The notes below the pieces were generated by a model, which had not been told where the DNA came from, did not search any database, and worked only from the letters and a program-made list of their open reading frames with translations. From Agaricus subrufescens (taxonomy: Eukaryota > Basidiomycota > Agaricomycetes > Agaricales > Agaricaceae), in the NCBI GenBank assembly GCA_029945375.1, contig CM057068.1, positions 1,350,233-1,414,232 on the forward strand: 64,000 nucleotides of DNA. Direction: 5' to 3'. A program made the translations under genes and the position numbers. The stretch's first letter is position 1. The number at the start of each line of letters is the position of its first letter. Shown in pieces: positions 47,905 through 58,936 of this stretch.

Positions 47905-49765
47905 GAGCGCTGTGTTTGACGATGAGTTACTGACGTGTACCCTTGTGGCTATCACGATACTTACTTTATATCTTACCATTGTTTAATTAAGCGAGCCCGT
48001 CTATGCCGTGGTATCTTGTGGGATACCTTGTCCGAAAGAGGAGAAAGATGTCGTTAATTACCAATCTCCGCCTGGTTAGTAGGGTCTAAAACTTGCCCAT
48101 CGGAGACCGCATTGCGAAGCATCAATATCATCTCATTCTTGGTTCCTACATACGATACTAATATTTGTCAATAGTGCTTGCGTGATCCACTACGATTACA
48201 CAAATTTGACAAAGATCACAGAATGAGGCTTATCATAGTACACACAGGTTAATCCGCGGTATGAAATTATGAAGCCAGCTCCATCTTTGGGTGCTTTACC
48301 CAGATCATATACGTCAGCCTGACGGGCTTGATCATAATTTGATCTTCTTCGTTGATCTGACTGCTCAGTCCGCTCTATAACAGGTATCTCCAGTAGTTAA
48401 AATGCACGAGCTCGAACAGAAAGTATCTGGGGCATTTAGTATGATTGTTCAAGTACAAAGGTTCCTATCGTGAACGCCAGGTCCGCTACTGATAAAGAAT
48501 GGATCCTCCTAGTATGTAGCCAGTATAGATAACCTAAGAGTCCATTAGGTTATCTCTACAAAAAGAGAGCAGAAGCTGCGCCACCCATCTCAAGAAGCCG
48601 CAGGGTCTCTCTATGATTACCCTGATATCCACATGGAATAGCCGACTTGTTCTCTGCATTCCTGTTGTAAGTTGGAGTGTTCACTGTGGAACGATCACCC
48701 GTCGCTCGTAAGTCGCACCTTGGCATAGTCCGTTTTGTTACTCTGTGCCAGCCGTTTATCGGCAAATACAATACGAATGCCGTTCGGAGGTCAAAAATGA
48801 TGTTAGAACTCAAGGCGCCTACTTAAAATTCTCGGCGGGAAGGAAATTGACAGATAACATATGTAGAAAACTAGGCCGAAGAGGGACTTGATAAATACTA
48901 ATACTGGTGTCAATTTGGACACTTTAATCCTTACGTCCAAGCATCTCGTTTGGCCAGCCCAGGTCCTGCTCTGACTCTTCTGGACTCTTCTCTACTTGAG
49001 CGGACAAACTATCCCCGACTCTGCGAAGCAAGAGGAGGGTTCTGTAGGATTGAAACGTCCTCAAAAAACAGCATCGAAGCAGTATCGTGGGATGATGCTG
49101 TTTTTTTTTGGCATCTTCGGCGATTATCAAGCACATGTACTAAATATGGTTATATTAATGATCTTCTGCTTGACTGAGTACTGTGTCAAACCAGACCGTT
49201 GGCTACGAATTTTATTATGTGTACAAGTTCTGTATATATATATTTTTAGTGTTGTTTATAAGCCAAAACCTTGGCTCCTGCACGATTCGGAACGACTTTT
49301 AGTGTTGAATATTAGCGTGTGATCAGGTGATCATTCCATCATTCCATTGCGAAACACTATCACCCTCGTTCATTCTTGCCTCACTGTCGCAACTTCATTT
49401 GCCTTATTGGTTTTACTACTTGAAGGTGAGTGAATGCGAAAGCCATTTTAGATGCGTGGCTTACCAAGAATATTGTAGCTTGACTTCTTGGTTGAAGGCG
49501 TTTAGCCCATACCACCTTGCCCAATCATCTGAACGAACTGTGCCAGGCCCATCCCGAGATCCACAGAATCAATGGATGCGGCCACATGCCTTTGCACTGA
49601 CGCCTGCAGCTAGCACCATCCTCTACTTTGCACCGCCTTCGCATCGCATTCACACATGCCAAGCTACTCACTAATTCACTATGCTCTTGTGCGGCCCCAT
49701 ATTCCACCCACACCTGGCTCTGTTAACCCATCACTGGCCATCGCATTCCCATCTCTACCGTCAGC
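47905..49765. other. 1.9-kb intergenic region between divergent genes
   Basis: Between the quinone reductase (-) and the Kre9-like gene (+). AT-rich with scattered homopolymers (T run at about 49100). The largest frame (115 codons, 49327-49674) shows no motif. Confidence 0.4.
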
Positions 49766-50461
49766 ATGCATTCCGGGCTTCGCTCTTTAGTGTTCCTATT
49801 TCTACAACACGCGTCTGCCTGTGGCATCCCCCACATATGGCCTATCTTCGACACTAGCCCTCTACAGCCTCATACAACCACCTCAACAACAGTGAAGGTC
49901 ACAAGTAGCTTTGTCTCCATCTTTACCGCCATCGCTATCCTCGGTTCCTTCCTCGTTCAGGCAGCTCTTGCTGTCGAAGTGACAGCACGCGATATCTACG
50001 TCCCCCATATTACATCCGCTGTAGCTGGCAATGTCTGGACCAGTCGTACAACAGCTCAGGTTATCTGGGACACTTCCGATGCCCCCAAACAAATCATAAA
50101 CAGGATAGGATGGGTCATGTTGAGGGCAGCAACTGCACAACACCTGGTGGGCATCCTTCACTTCTTCTATTACTGTAATTAAATATTGATCTTTCTTTTG
50201 TGATGTCATGTAGTTGTTCTAGCTGACAAGGTCGATATCTTGGATGGTCAAGTCAGCTTCAAGGTGTCTCTAGTGATCATGGGTGATGAGTTTTCGTAAG
50301 TATCTGCTTTTGATCTCTATTCCTATTCAAAGCAAACAAAGATGGTGCATTCAATTGATGGTGTTTAAAGGTCCCCAGCTACGATCGTAAGACGGCTCCT
50401 TGATGTCACTTGTGGTGTTGTAGTGCGTTATGCTGGTACAGGTCTTCAGGAAATAGAATAA
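49766..50461 (+). CDS. Kre9/Knh1-like cell-surface protein
   Basis: Small secreted or GPI-type protein with the fungal Ser-Thr-rich Kre9/Knh1 N-terminal domain, linked to cell-wall beta-glucan assembly. The domain core is clear: 'ARDIYVPHITSAVAGNVWTS' then 'TTAQVIWDTSDAPKQI', ahead of an intron (GTGGGC...ATGTAG). It continues 'LADKVDILDGQVSFKVSLVI' then 'MGDEF', and a second intron leads to 'SSPATI'. A hydrophobic secretion-type segment 'SIFTAIAILGSFLVQAALA' precedes the domain, but the chosen ATG (49766) places about 50 extra residues before it. The true start may be a later, spliced ATG. The end (TAA 50459-50461) lacks the usual Ser-rich stalk and GPI tail, so it may be a truncated family member. 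Confidence 0.75.
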
Positions 50462-50598
50462 TGATATGAAAAATGATATGGAACATGGTGTTAGAAGGAA
50501 AAGGGCAAAGATTTGTGATTATTCAAATGTTAGGGACTAGTTAACATCCATGTAACCATTCTTGGCTTTGGATGGAATTTAGTGTTGCTTGAAAAAGA

Positions 50599-50612
50599 GT
50601 CGGGGACTGGCG
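50599..50612. repeat. LINE target site duplication (left)
   Basis: GTCGGGGACTGGCG, identical to 58513-58526. It abuts the poly(T) (poly(A) on the minus strand) tail of the LINE. Confidence 0.93.
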
Positions 50613-51081
50613 TTTTTTTTTTTTTTTAAATCAAGATTTATTAAGCGCTGCCCAATCGCGTAGCGCTCCTGACCGGAGGTCAGGAAGAATGTGGTAAAAA
50701 ACAAATCGCCAAACAACAAAGTGAGAAGAATAAATGAAAACAAAACCCGAAAGCACACGAAACTATGTAACACGGACAGGAGCCCCAAGCAACATACGAG
50801 AAGCAGAGACAGTGAACTGAGTGGGAGAGAGGCTGAAACAGAGACTTAGCATATAGTTACATGACCGTATCATGAGACGCATGAATAGCGGAAAAGAGAA
50901 AGTGAAAGTGGAACCGAGAAAACAAACCGGGAACCAAAACGAGATCTGAGCATGCTCAGGGGGATCCAGGGAGGTTAGGAACCAATTACCGTTACAGAAC
51001 CTGGATAAGGTTGGCACGATCCGAAGACCGCTAAGCCAATAGGGTCCTTCCTCGACCGCCCTATTCGCAGCTTAGTAAAGC

Positions 51082-54000
51082 CTAAGCCATGGGGTTGCCG
51101 CCCCTGGCTTCTTGATGGTTGTGGTAATCCGCCGCGGGGACTGGTATGATGTCGACATGGTCGTCTGATCGTACAAAGGTGACGGGGATGAATAGCTGAG
51201 CGAAGGTGAGGCCCGGCTTTTCGCGTATGAAGATGGGGTTAGAGTGGGGGATAGGGTCTAGACCGATGAGACTACGCCGGTGGTTTTTGAGTCTGTGCAT
51301 GTGTTCCACATGGACGTTCCACTTGTCCTCTTCCTTCCTGGGGCATGAGGGGCCTTGGAAGGAGAAGGCCTTGGGGTTGTCGATGAGGAATAATATGACA
51401 TCCTCGATGCGAGTGTAGTCGTGATCGATGCGTCTGGCGTACCATTGGCATTCGTTGAGAATGTGACGTCTGGTTTCGGTGACGTTAGGGTGACCTGGAC
51501 ACGTAGTGGATGGGGGAGGGTCGGAGTTGGCGAAGAATCTGTCGCGGTAACTGCCGATAGGGGCGTGATTAGTGACAGCACGGCAAAACCTAGCGTACAG
51601 CTGGGTAGATGAGGTGGCTGCGGTGAAGAAGTAGGTGCCCATCCATGGGCCGTTACCGTGAGTGGTTGGGGCGAGGTGATCGTCGGATTCGCCATTCGTC
51701 ATGGGGAGGAATTTACGTCCCTTGAAGAATCCGGATTTAGGGTTGTGAAAGTCTGTGATCCATTGAGAGAGGGCTTCATTTTCAATGGAAAGATGTCGTT
51801 TTTGTAGAGTTTGGGAAGGGGGGAAAGCGGTTTTGTGGTCGTATTTGGCATGCCTGGCTATTGTGGCGGTGCGCTTAGTAATGCACGAGGCGCACTTATG
51901 ATCAAAGGATTTATGAGGGCATTTGGGCATGCTGGCGGCCCTAAAGCCGGTGATGGAGATGTGGATGTGTGGTGCTACGTCGACTAAGTCGCTAAGAGCT
52001 CTGGCAAGAGCGATGTTGATTGAGCAGCCTTTGTGAGACGCGCTGTTGAAAATGTGTCCTCTAAGGACCGGGACGCAAGGGGATAGGAGTTGGACGTGTT
52101 GAACTTTATGGTTGGGATGTAGGCGTAGATGTTCAGTGATTTTCGTGATGGCCATGATGGCCGCCCATGTATGAGCGTTTGCGATGGACGTGCGGCGCCC
52201 GGCGGGGAGGGTCTTGGAGTATATAAGGGATCCCTTATGTGTGATGGAGTAGGCGGTGTGAAAATGTAGAGGGAGGGATGGGTCGCCTGACTCTTCTTTT
52301 TGCTTTTTGCCGCTCATGACGGCGCATATGGAATGGTCCTCAGGGGATGCGATGATTTTATTCAGTAGGTCGTGATGAGCGTCGATGACCTCTTTGGGAG
52401 CAGAAAGGGAGGGGGGAGGGAGGGTGAGGGTGAGTTTGTCATGATGGACGTCCATGAATCTTGATCCCGGTGTGGCTTTAGGATGGGTGGGATGGAAAGT
52501 TTCAGCGATAAGGTTGAGGTTGGTGACGTCTAAAGGGGACTTAGCGTTCTTCCTTCTCGTTTTGGACATCATCTCAAGGCTATCCGGGTGTAGCTTGGTA
52601 CCTTGAGCCATATGGCGGTACGTGAGCACGAGGATGGGGTGACCGCGATGTAGGGTGGCCATGCGGGCGACGGATTTGTCATGGAGTTTTTTGAGCGTGA
52701 TGTGCATAGGGACAAGGCCTGCCATAGCCATGGCGCCGCCTGTAGGAGTAGTGCGGAAAGATCCCGTAATCCACAGGGATGCAGCACGATGCATGCTATT
52801 GAAGATTTTAGTGTTAGATACGAAGCCCCTGGTGCCGGGGCGATACCAGCATCTGAGACCGTATGTGGTGATGGGGATAACGCATGATGTGTAGAGGAGT
52901 TTTTTGTGGTGTGGGAGGAGACCCCGAGTGGAGTTACCAAGGATATGTAGGCATTTGGCAGCCGAAAAGGATCTAGTGGCGTATCTTTTGACATGGTCCT
53001 TGAAGGTAAGAGACCGATCGAAGAAGATGCCGAGGTATCTCCAAACGGTTTTGGCGGGGAGGGGATGATCGCCTGTGAAAGGCTCGACACCGAGGTCGAT
53101 GGGAGGGTTTGGGTCGCCTGGTTTCTTGGCGAAGTTAAAAAGCTCCGTCTTGGAGTGTTCCATGGCGAGCCCGAATTCTGTAAATAAAGACGTGATATGA
53201 GTATACGCGCGGAAGAGAGATTCGTGAGTAGAAGAATAGTCGGAGTCCATAGCTACAAGGAGGCCATCATCGACATAGGATAAAAATGAGGAAATCGGTT
53301 TAATGAAGGAGTCGTCGTGTACAATCCATTTGTCCAACAGGTGAAAGATGGGAGAAATATAGAGTGCGGACAGGATAGGCGAGAGTGCGCTTCCTTGTCC
53401 GACTCCTACGTCGCAAGCATATTTTTGTGATTTTTTGTTGTTAATATTATACGAAGTGAAGCGGTTAACGAGATAGTCCTGGAAAAAGGAAACGATCTGT
53501 GGTGGATAACCGAAGTGTGTGAGTATTTCGCATAGGATGAGATGATTGAGAGATGGGAAGAATTGGGCAATATCGAATGCGAGGACCGATACGACCTGTT
53601 TACGGCTCCAAGCGTTTCTAACCATATGAGTAATAGCAACGGCCGCATCTTCCGTAGATCTCTGAAGAATGCCGCCGGTTTGACAAGGATGGATTATATT
53701 GTGGGTGATGCCGTCGAATTGAAGGCGAGTGGCGATGATTTTCTCAAAGAGTTTACCGGTAGTGTTGAGGAGGACGATGGGTCGGAATGACTTGATCTTG
53801 TCATATGAAGGTTTGTTCGGTTTGGGGATGATGACCAAGATGGATTCTTTGAAGTGTGATGGCCAGATGCCATGTTGGACGCACGCGTTGCACAGAGAAA
53901 CGAGGGTGGCCGTGAATTCTGGGGACGCCCTGATGATGCGTTTCAGGAGGTGCCATGAGACATGATCAGGACCCGGGGCTGAGTTTTTTGAGCAGCTACG

Positions 54001-55452
54001 TAATGCGTCAGTGAGTTCAAGTGGAGAGAAAGGGTTCCATTGTCGGGGATTGAGTGGGGTTAGGTGTTTGGTGACACTATCAAAGGTGACCTTGCGGTCG
54101 TTAGCGGAGTTAAAGGTGGAGTGAATAGCGTTAAAGAGGGATGTGTCGTTGTTACATGGTTTACCATTTTGGTCGAGGATAGCTTCGGTGGCGGGCAGTC
54201 TTCGCTCGCGGGTCCAGTCGATGAGGTCCCATGGTCTTTTCTTATCGACCGCCGTGTATTTGATGGCTTTGCTATAGTGATTGTTCCGCTTAGCTTTCGC
54301 TACCTTTCTGAGATTAGTATATTTAATTGGGTCACGTTTCTGACCATGAAGGCGATTAAGCCTCATGTCGTTAAACAGTGACTTGCATTCCTTGTCCCAC
54401 CATTTTTTGGAATGGCGGGACGGTTTAGCCATAACGGCATGCCGTTCCCAAGCAGAGGAAAAAATCTTTGCCATACCTGTGATGAAGTTTTCGATTTGAT
54501 CTTTGTCAGTGGGCAGGCCCATGCTCGTTCTGAGGGAGTTAGTTTCCTGGATGACGTCTGTAACGAATGCATCCTCTTCTTTCGAGTATCTATCGATGAA
54601 CATTTTACCTATCGTATCCTCTTGCCCTTTGTTAGGGATTTTGATGTGGATCGGGTTGTGGTCAGAGTTGAATCTGCTGACGTCGTCATCCTGGGTCGTA
54701 ATGCTGAACCGTTGATCCTCGATGAGGTGGGGTGAGGCGAAGCAGAGGTCGATGATGGATGGTCGAACTCCTTCCTTTTGGTGAGGGACGTGGGTGGGGG
54801 CGTCAGGATTGGACGGAATGGCGCGTAGTGTGCCTAGAGAGCTAGTAGCGTTAATTAGTCTAGAGCTTAGCGAGTTAGGGCCGTAGTGTGCTCTGGCCCC
54901 TCTATCCCATTCTGCGTCTTGAATATTGAAATCACCTGCGCATATGTCAATATCAGGGAACTTATGTTGGTCGATCTCGAGGATTTCGAGGGCTTTGTGG
55001 GTACGGCTATCGTTGTAAACGTTAAGGATGTTAGTGGTTTGGCGTAGAGGGCCTGGGTGTTTAAGGGTGACTAGGGAAATGTCTTCGTGTTTGATTATGT
55101 CGGATCTGAATTGGGGGGTAAGAGACATAAGTCTTTTATTAACATACGTGAGAACGCGAGGGTGGAATGAGTCAGGTTTAGTGTTGTCGAACGCGGGGAG
55201 GAGAGGGGTCCAGGAGGGATGGATGGGGGGGCCATAGGCGTCATCCCCTTCGCGGTTAGTGGTGGATGGTTGGGAGCGGACACGTTTCCAGCCTGGTTCC
55301 TGGAAAAGAATGATGTCAATGAATGGGGCACATCGCTCGAGAGTGAGCGTCGTGTTGTCCCAGCTTTTGTTAGCATTAAATGACCATATGTTAAATGAGG
55401 GGGGGGCGAGTATTCGACACTCGTCGAGGTTTGCGTTAGGTGTATTGGACAT
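51082..55452 (-). CDS. LINE ORF2: endonuclease-reverse transcriptase
   Basis: 1,456 aa, uninterrupted. The N-terminal 270 or so residues form an exonuclease-endonuclease-phosphatase (APE-like) domain: 'FNIWSFNANKSWDNTTLTLE', 'IILFQEPGW' (catalytic Glu), 'ICAGDFNIQDAEWD', and 'FNSDHNPIHIKI' (terminal SDH). The reverse transcriptase follows: 'SAPGPDHVSWHLLKRI', 'IVLLNTTGKLFEKIIATRL', 'VLAFDIAQFFPSLNH', 'VGQGSALSPILSALYISPI', and the catalytic 'LSYVDDGLLVAMD' near residue 727. A later region ('AHTWAAIMAITKITEHL' to 'HISITGFRAAS') sits where RNase H lies in related LINEs but lacks its acidic residues. A C-terminal Cys/His cluster ('CPGHPNVTETRRHILNECQW') resembles the usual LINE CCHC motif. Starts one base after the ORF1 stop (TAATATG). 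Confidence 0.95.
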   Translation of the reverse strand: MSNTPNANLDECRILAPPSFNIWSFNANKSWDNTTLTLERCAPFIDIILFQEPGWKRVRSQPSTTNREGDDAYGPPIHPSWTPLLPAFDNTKPDSFHPRVLTYVNKRLMSLTPQFRSDIIKHEDISLVTLKHPGPLRQTTNILNVYNDSRTHKALEILEIDQHKFPDIDICAGDFNIQDAEWDRGARAHYGPNSLSSRLINATSSLGTLRAIPSNPDAPTHVPHQKEGVRPSIIDLCFASPHLIEDQRFSITTQDDDVSRFNSDHNPIHIKIPNKGQEDTIGKMFIDRYSKEEDAFVTDVIQETNSLRTSMGLPTDKDQIENFITGMAKIFSSAWERHAVMAKPSRHSKKWWDKECKSLFNDMRLNRLHGQKRDPIKYTNLRKVAKAKRNNHYSKAIKYTAVDKKRPWDLIDWTRERRLPATEAILDQNGKPCNNDTSLFNAIHSTFNSANDRKVTFDSVTKHLTPLNPRQWNPFSPLELTDALRSCSKNSAPGPDHVSWHLLKRIIRASPEFTATLVSLCNACVQHGIWPSHFKESILVIIPKPNKPSYDKIKSFRPIVLLNTTGKLFEKIIATRLQFDGITHNIIHPCQTGGILQRSTEDAAVAITHMVRNAWSRKQVVSVLAFDIAQFFPSLNHLILCEILTHFGYPPQIVSFFQDYLVNRFTSYNINNKKSQKYACDVGVGQGSALSPILSALYISPIFHLLDKWIVHDDSFIKPISSFLSYVDDGLLVAMDSDYSSTHESLFRAYTHITSLFTEFGLAMEHSKTELFNFAKKPGDPNPPIDLGVEPFTGDHPLPAKTVWRYLGIFFDRSLTFKDHVKRYATRSFSAAKCLHILGNSTRGLLPHHKKLLYTSCVIPITTYGLRCWYRPGTRGFVSNTKIFNSMHRAASLWITGSFRTTPTGGAMAMAGLVPMHITLKKLHDKSVARMATLHRGHPILVLTYRHMAQGTKLHPDSLEMMSKTRRKNAKSPLDVTNLNLIAETFHPTHPKATPGSRFMDVHHDKLTLTLPPPSLSAPKEVIDAHHDLLNKIIASPEDHSICAVMSGKKQKEESGDPSLPLHFHTAYSITHKGSLIYSKTLPAGRRTSIANAHTWAAIMAITKITEHLRLHPNHKVQHVQLLSPCVPVLRGHIFNSASHKGCSINIALARALSDLVDVAPHIHISITGFRAASMPKCPHKSFDHKCASCITKRTATIARHAKYDHKTAFPPSQTLQKRHLSIENEALSQWITDFHNPKSGFFKGRKFLPMTNGESDDHLAPTTHGNGPWMGTYFFTAATSSTQLYARFCRAVTNHAPIGSYRDRFFANSDPPPSTTCPGHPNVTETRRHILNECQWYARRIDHDYTRIEDVILFLIDNPKAFSFQGPSCPRKEEDKWNVHVEHMHRLKNHRRSLIGLDPIPHSNPIFIREKPGLTFAQLFIPVTFVRSDDHVDIIPVPAADYHNHQEARGGNPMA

Positions 55453-55453
55453 A

Positions 55454-58422
55454 TTAAACGTTTACCTTGGTTTGTGCAATTTCAGCGATGGCTGCTTTGT
55501 TACTCTCGAGTCTTTTGATTCTGTCGTCGATGGCTCGGACGCGATGCCATTCCTTGTTGTGTTGATTCTGTTTGTAGACGCATGCAGCGTCGTTAGCGGA
55601 GTGGCTTTCGCCGCAATTTTTACATGAGGGGGGGTGGGGGCATTCGACGGGTTTACCTGTTTCCTTGCGCTTTTCAGCGCAGCATTCGGCGTGGATGTCG
55701 TGGTTTTCAGTGCGGTGGCCTCCTTTGCACCTCGCACATCTATCATGGTTAATGCGGCAAGACCTGGTACCGTGGGTCCAGGACCAACATTTTTGACATT
55801 GGGGAACGAATTCTCTAGGGCAAGCGTATTCAATTCTGACAAACTTACCCGCGATGTGATATACTTTATTGACAATGTTGCATGTGACAATGCCGTTCTG
55901 GGAGTCCCAGACGTCAACGAAGGCAACGGCCGTGTCGACGGATCCTCTGGATTTAACGATGCGCGGTACGCGGACACATGTGAGTCCGTTAAGGCGTGAG
56001 CACTTACTTAGTAGGTCGATAACTTGTTCGCCAGTGATTTGGTCTTCGGGTCTAGTGCTAAAACGGGTGGTGTATAAGTCAAGATTTTTGAGAATGAGAT
56101 GCGCCTCGGACTGTGGGGCGAATGGCAAGGGATATACTTCGGGATCGCCCATGAGATCAAGGGCCGCCACGACGGCGTTGCGGAGGAGGCTGAATCCGCC
56201 TTGGTTGGGCACTTCGTTTAGGAATACGTGAGCAGATTCCGTAGTAACCTTGATGATTTCTGCTCTCATGCTGCTGTCGGCTTCAGTTAGATATTTATTT
56301 ATACCTTCCACAACATCTGCGGGGCTGGCAAAGTGGTGGTCGAGGAGATTGCCGTCTAGGGGGAATATGGCCGACTTTCGGCTTGGCCCTTTGGAGATGG
56401 CTACAGAGCGCGGGGTGGGGATGGATTTAGGATTTACCTTCTTGGGGCGGGTTTGGGGGTAGGGGGGGGGGGAGTAAGCCTCCGCCAGTAATTTGCATGA
56501 CATGGTCGAGGGTCATGCCTTGTTCGAGGCATGCTTTGATGATGCTCATGGCCTCCGGGGTGAAGGCGCCTTGTGTGGGGGGGGAGGGTTTGGCGGCCTG
56601 GGCATACGACGCCTTGGGGGAAGGTTTGGTGGTGGGTTTGTCGGATGTGGTGTTTGTGGGTGCAGCGGGGGTGGGCTTGTCACCTCCGTACTTTTCTTTG
56701 TGAATGCGGATGTGTTCTTGTATAGCCGCTTTCTCATTTTCGTGTGTGTTGGCGCCGAAAGCGACGCGATTGTTTTTGCGGTTCTGGGCATATGCGACTT
56801 CCAGGGATGTGATAGTGCCAGTGACGCTTTTAGCGGCTAACGCTTTGATTTCGGCAGCAGAGAGAGGTGAGGCGATGTTAATGGAGTGGGTGGATTGCTG
56901 GGAGGGTAGTTTGGTGGGTTTGGCGTTCGTCTTTGTAGGGAGGGGGCGTGGGAGGCCCATTTTGAAGGGCTGCGGCGAGGATTTCTTTGGGGTAGGCACG
57001 GGTTTGTTGTCCGCGTTGCCTGGAGCGGGTAAGGGGGGGAAGTTGGGGTCTATGGATGTCTTTGGGGGAGGGTCGGCGTATGAAAGAGTGGGGGAGGGTG
57101 GGGAGCCCGGCGGGGCTTCATAGGAGTGGGAGGGAGCAGGGTCTTCGCTCGTATCCATGCTTGCCAGGGGGAGGGACTCTGTGAGTGGGGGATTAGCTTT
57201 GTATAAGTCTTTGGCGTTACCATGGCCAACTTTGACCGTGGCCCATTTGGTCTTTTCGTAAAGTTTATTGAACATGTACGCCGGTTCGGCCAAGGCGTGA
57301 GTGTTACTAATGCGGTCCGGGTCGAAATTGGTGTAATAGGTGGCCAGCTCGGCCCATATTTCGCGGATGTGGGAAAGTTCCTCAAATGAGAAGGTGTCTT
57401 TAGTGTTGGCGGGGGAGGGGGATACCGGTCGGGTGAACTGTTGATTTCTGATGTGGTCAGTTTGGACTTTACTCAACATGATGGACGCCTCGAAGTCATC
57501 CAGTTGTTGTGAACTGGTGATGTGCATGGGGTTGGTGTCCTTCTCCATTTGTTTGAGGGCCGCGTAGGTGGCCTGCTCAACCGCTTGCACTGCGGGAGAC
57601 CGCGGGGTCCGGTCTTTATCTAGAATAATATGTTTGTTAGTAGGCGGGGTGCGCGGGGTGGGGATGGGTTCGGGGGGGGGGAGGGCGTCTTCCCTCGTCT
57701 CCATGTTGTAATTGTTTCGGATCTGCTCTTCCGAAAGCGTGCCTAGGCCTTCGTTTTCTTCTTGGTCCGCTCTGATTTTGAGGAGACCTGCAGATTCTGA
57801 TTGGGTGGGAGAGTGAGGGGAGGATCGGGGTGGTGGGGAGGGGGCGCTGGATCGACGGGCCTGTCGTTCCAGGTGAGCCTGAATTTCTTGTTCGTTCATA
57901 CGCTGGAATTTCTCTTCTTCGACTTGTTCGCGGAAGGTACGACGGATGGCTTCATCTGTCATGTCTCCGTATGTTTCGGGCATGCTCCGCCGGGCTTCGG
58001 CGATATCTGAAAGAGTTAGGGATGCGACAGATGAATCTGAAACGCTAGGGGGGGCACGTGGGGTGAGGATAACGGAGGTGGGTCTGGAGCGACCTCGTGG
58101 GGTCCTCATGTACATGTAGGCTATGGGCGAGGAGATTGTCCTCGGTTAGTGCAGTGGTATGTTCGGTGGGGACTGGGGTTCTTCGGATAGGGATGGCAGA
58201 AGACGAGCGGACACTACTCGCCTTGGATCTACTTTTCTTGCCGAGCATTTCGTTCTTCGGGTTATACCCGTGTTCGGCCATGTCCCGCATTTGGGCTCTA
58301 ATTGCGTGTCTGGCTGCTTTGGCAGCTGCTCGTTCGGATCTGCGTGCCTGGATGTCGGGCATGTCGGGAGGGAGGGGGGGAGGGAGGGAGGGCTGGGAGT
58401 CTGGGACGGTTGGGTCGCTCAT
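55454..58422 (-). CDS. LINE ORF1 (RNA-binding), in three overlapping frames
   Basis: Nucleic-acid-binding protein of the LINE particle. ATG 58422-58420 opens a 125-codon frame to 58045. A second frame covers 56427-58115 (562 codons). A third covers 55454-56503 (349 codons) and contains the C-terminal zinc knuckles 'CQKCWSWTHGTRSC' and 'CKNCGESHSANDAAC'. Each junction coincides with a C-homopolymer on the coding strand: C7 near 58050-58056 and C11 near 56462-56472. A one-base change in each run would merge all three into a single protein of roughly 990 aa. This may reflect replication slippage, assembly error in homopolymers, or genuine slippage during expression. The middle part is Pro/Ser/Thr-rich with a probable helical segment after 'EIWAELATYYTNFDPDRI'. 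Ends at TAA 55454-55456. Confidence 0.8.
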
Positions 58423-58512
58423 GGCGTGGCTTGTGGGCCAGGTAACAAAATGTATTCCAATAATGCACTACTTTTTCACCGGGATGATGAAGGTAAGAGG
58501 CAAAAGAGGAAT

Positions 58513-58526
58513 GTCGGGGACTGGCG
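58513..58526. repeat. LINE target site duplication (right)
   Basis: GTCGGGGACTGGCG, identical to 50599-50612, marking the 5' junction of the LINE. Confidence 0.93.
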
Positions 58527-58936
58527 TGTGAACGCCGCTACGATCAAATCAGGGTAATCGCGCACGGGCCAACAGGTCCGATTGCCGGACTTTTGGCGGA
58601 CTTTGACATTATTTCCCATGTGGCGGCGTCAAACTCTCCGTTCTGATATATGACACTTTGAAGAAGATTCCTGGAGAACAACGAAAAATTACCGCATGTA
58701 GCGGTCTTCGCCAGAGCCACTAGGCATCCTGGTCCCTCTGGCTAGACGACCCTTTCAACGTGGGCACCCTCAAAACCATAGTCCATTACGTAATTATATA
58801 AGCGGACGGCAGCGCTGCGGCATATGATTTCATCTGGAGTCGCTTCGACGATTGCCAACATCGGCTGGTAAGTTGGTCCCACAATAACATCGGGCGACGA
58901 CAACTGACCGGTTGGAGAACCTTGACCTTCACACTC
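58527..58936. other. Upstream flank of TRM44-type gene
   Basis: About 410 bases between the LINE junction and the methyltransferase ATG. Presumed promoter; short minus-strand frames are antisense shadows. Confidence 0.4.

Larger units (their letters stand above)
50613..58512 (-). mobile_element. Full-length non-LTR retrotransposon (LINE), 7.9 kb
   Basis: Runs on the minus strand from 58512 (5' end) to a 15-nt poly(A) tail at 50613-50627, flanked by a 14-bp target duplication. It has a 90-nt 5' leader and an ORF1 with CCHC fingers. ORF2, with apurinic-type endonuclease and reverse transcriptase, is open for 1,456 codons. A 3' UTR of about 470 nt carries AATAAA about 12 nt before the tail. Complete ends plus an intact ORF2 point to a recent insertion. 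Inserted about 140 bp downstream of the Kre9-like gene. Domain order resembles the Tad1/I group of fungal LINEs; the clade is an inference. Confidence 0.95.

Noticed and set aside
52569..56231. Long ORFs antisense or out of frame to LINE ORF1 and ORF2
   Set aside because: Shadow frames of a strongly biased coding sequence; the true frames contain all LINE domains.
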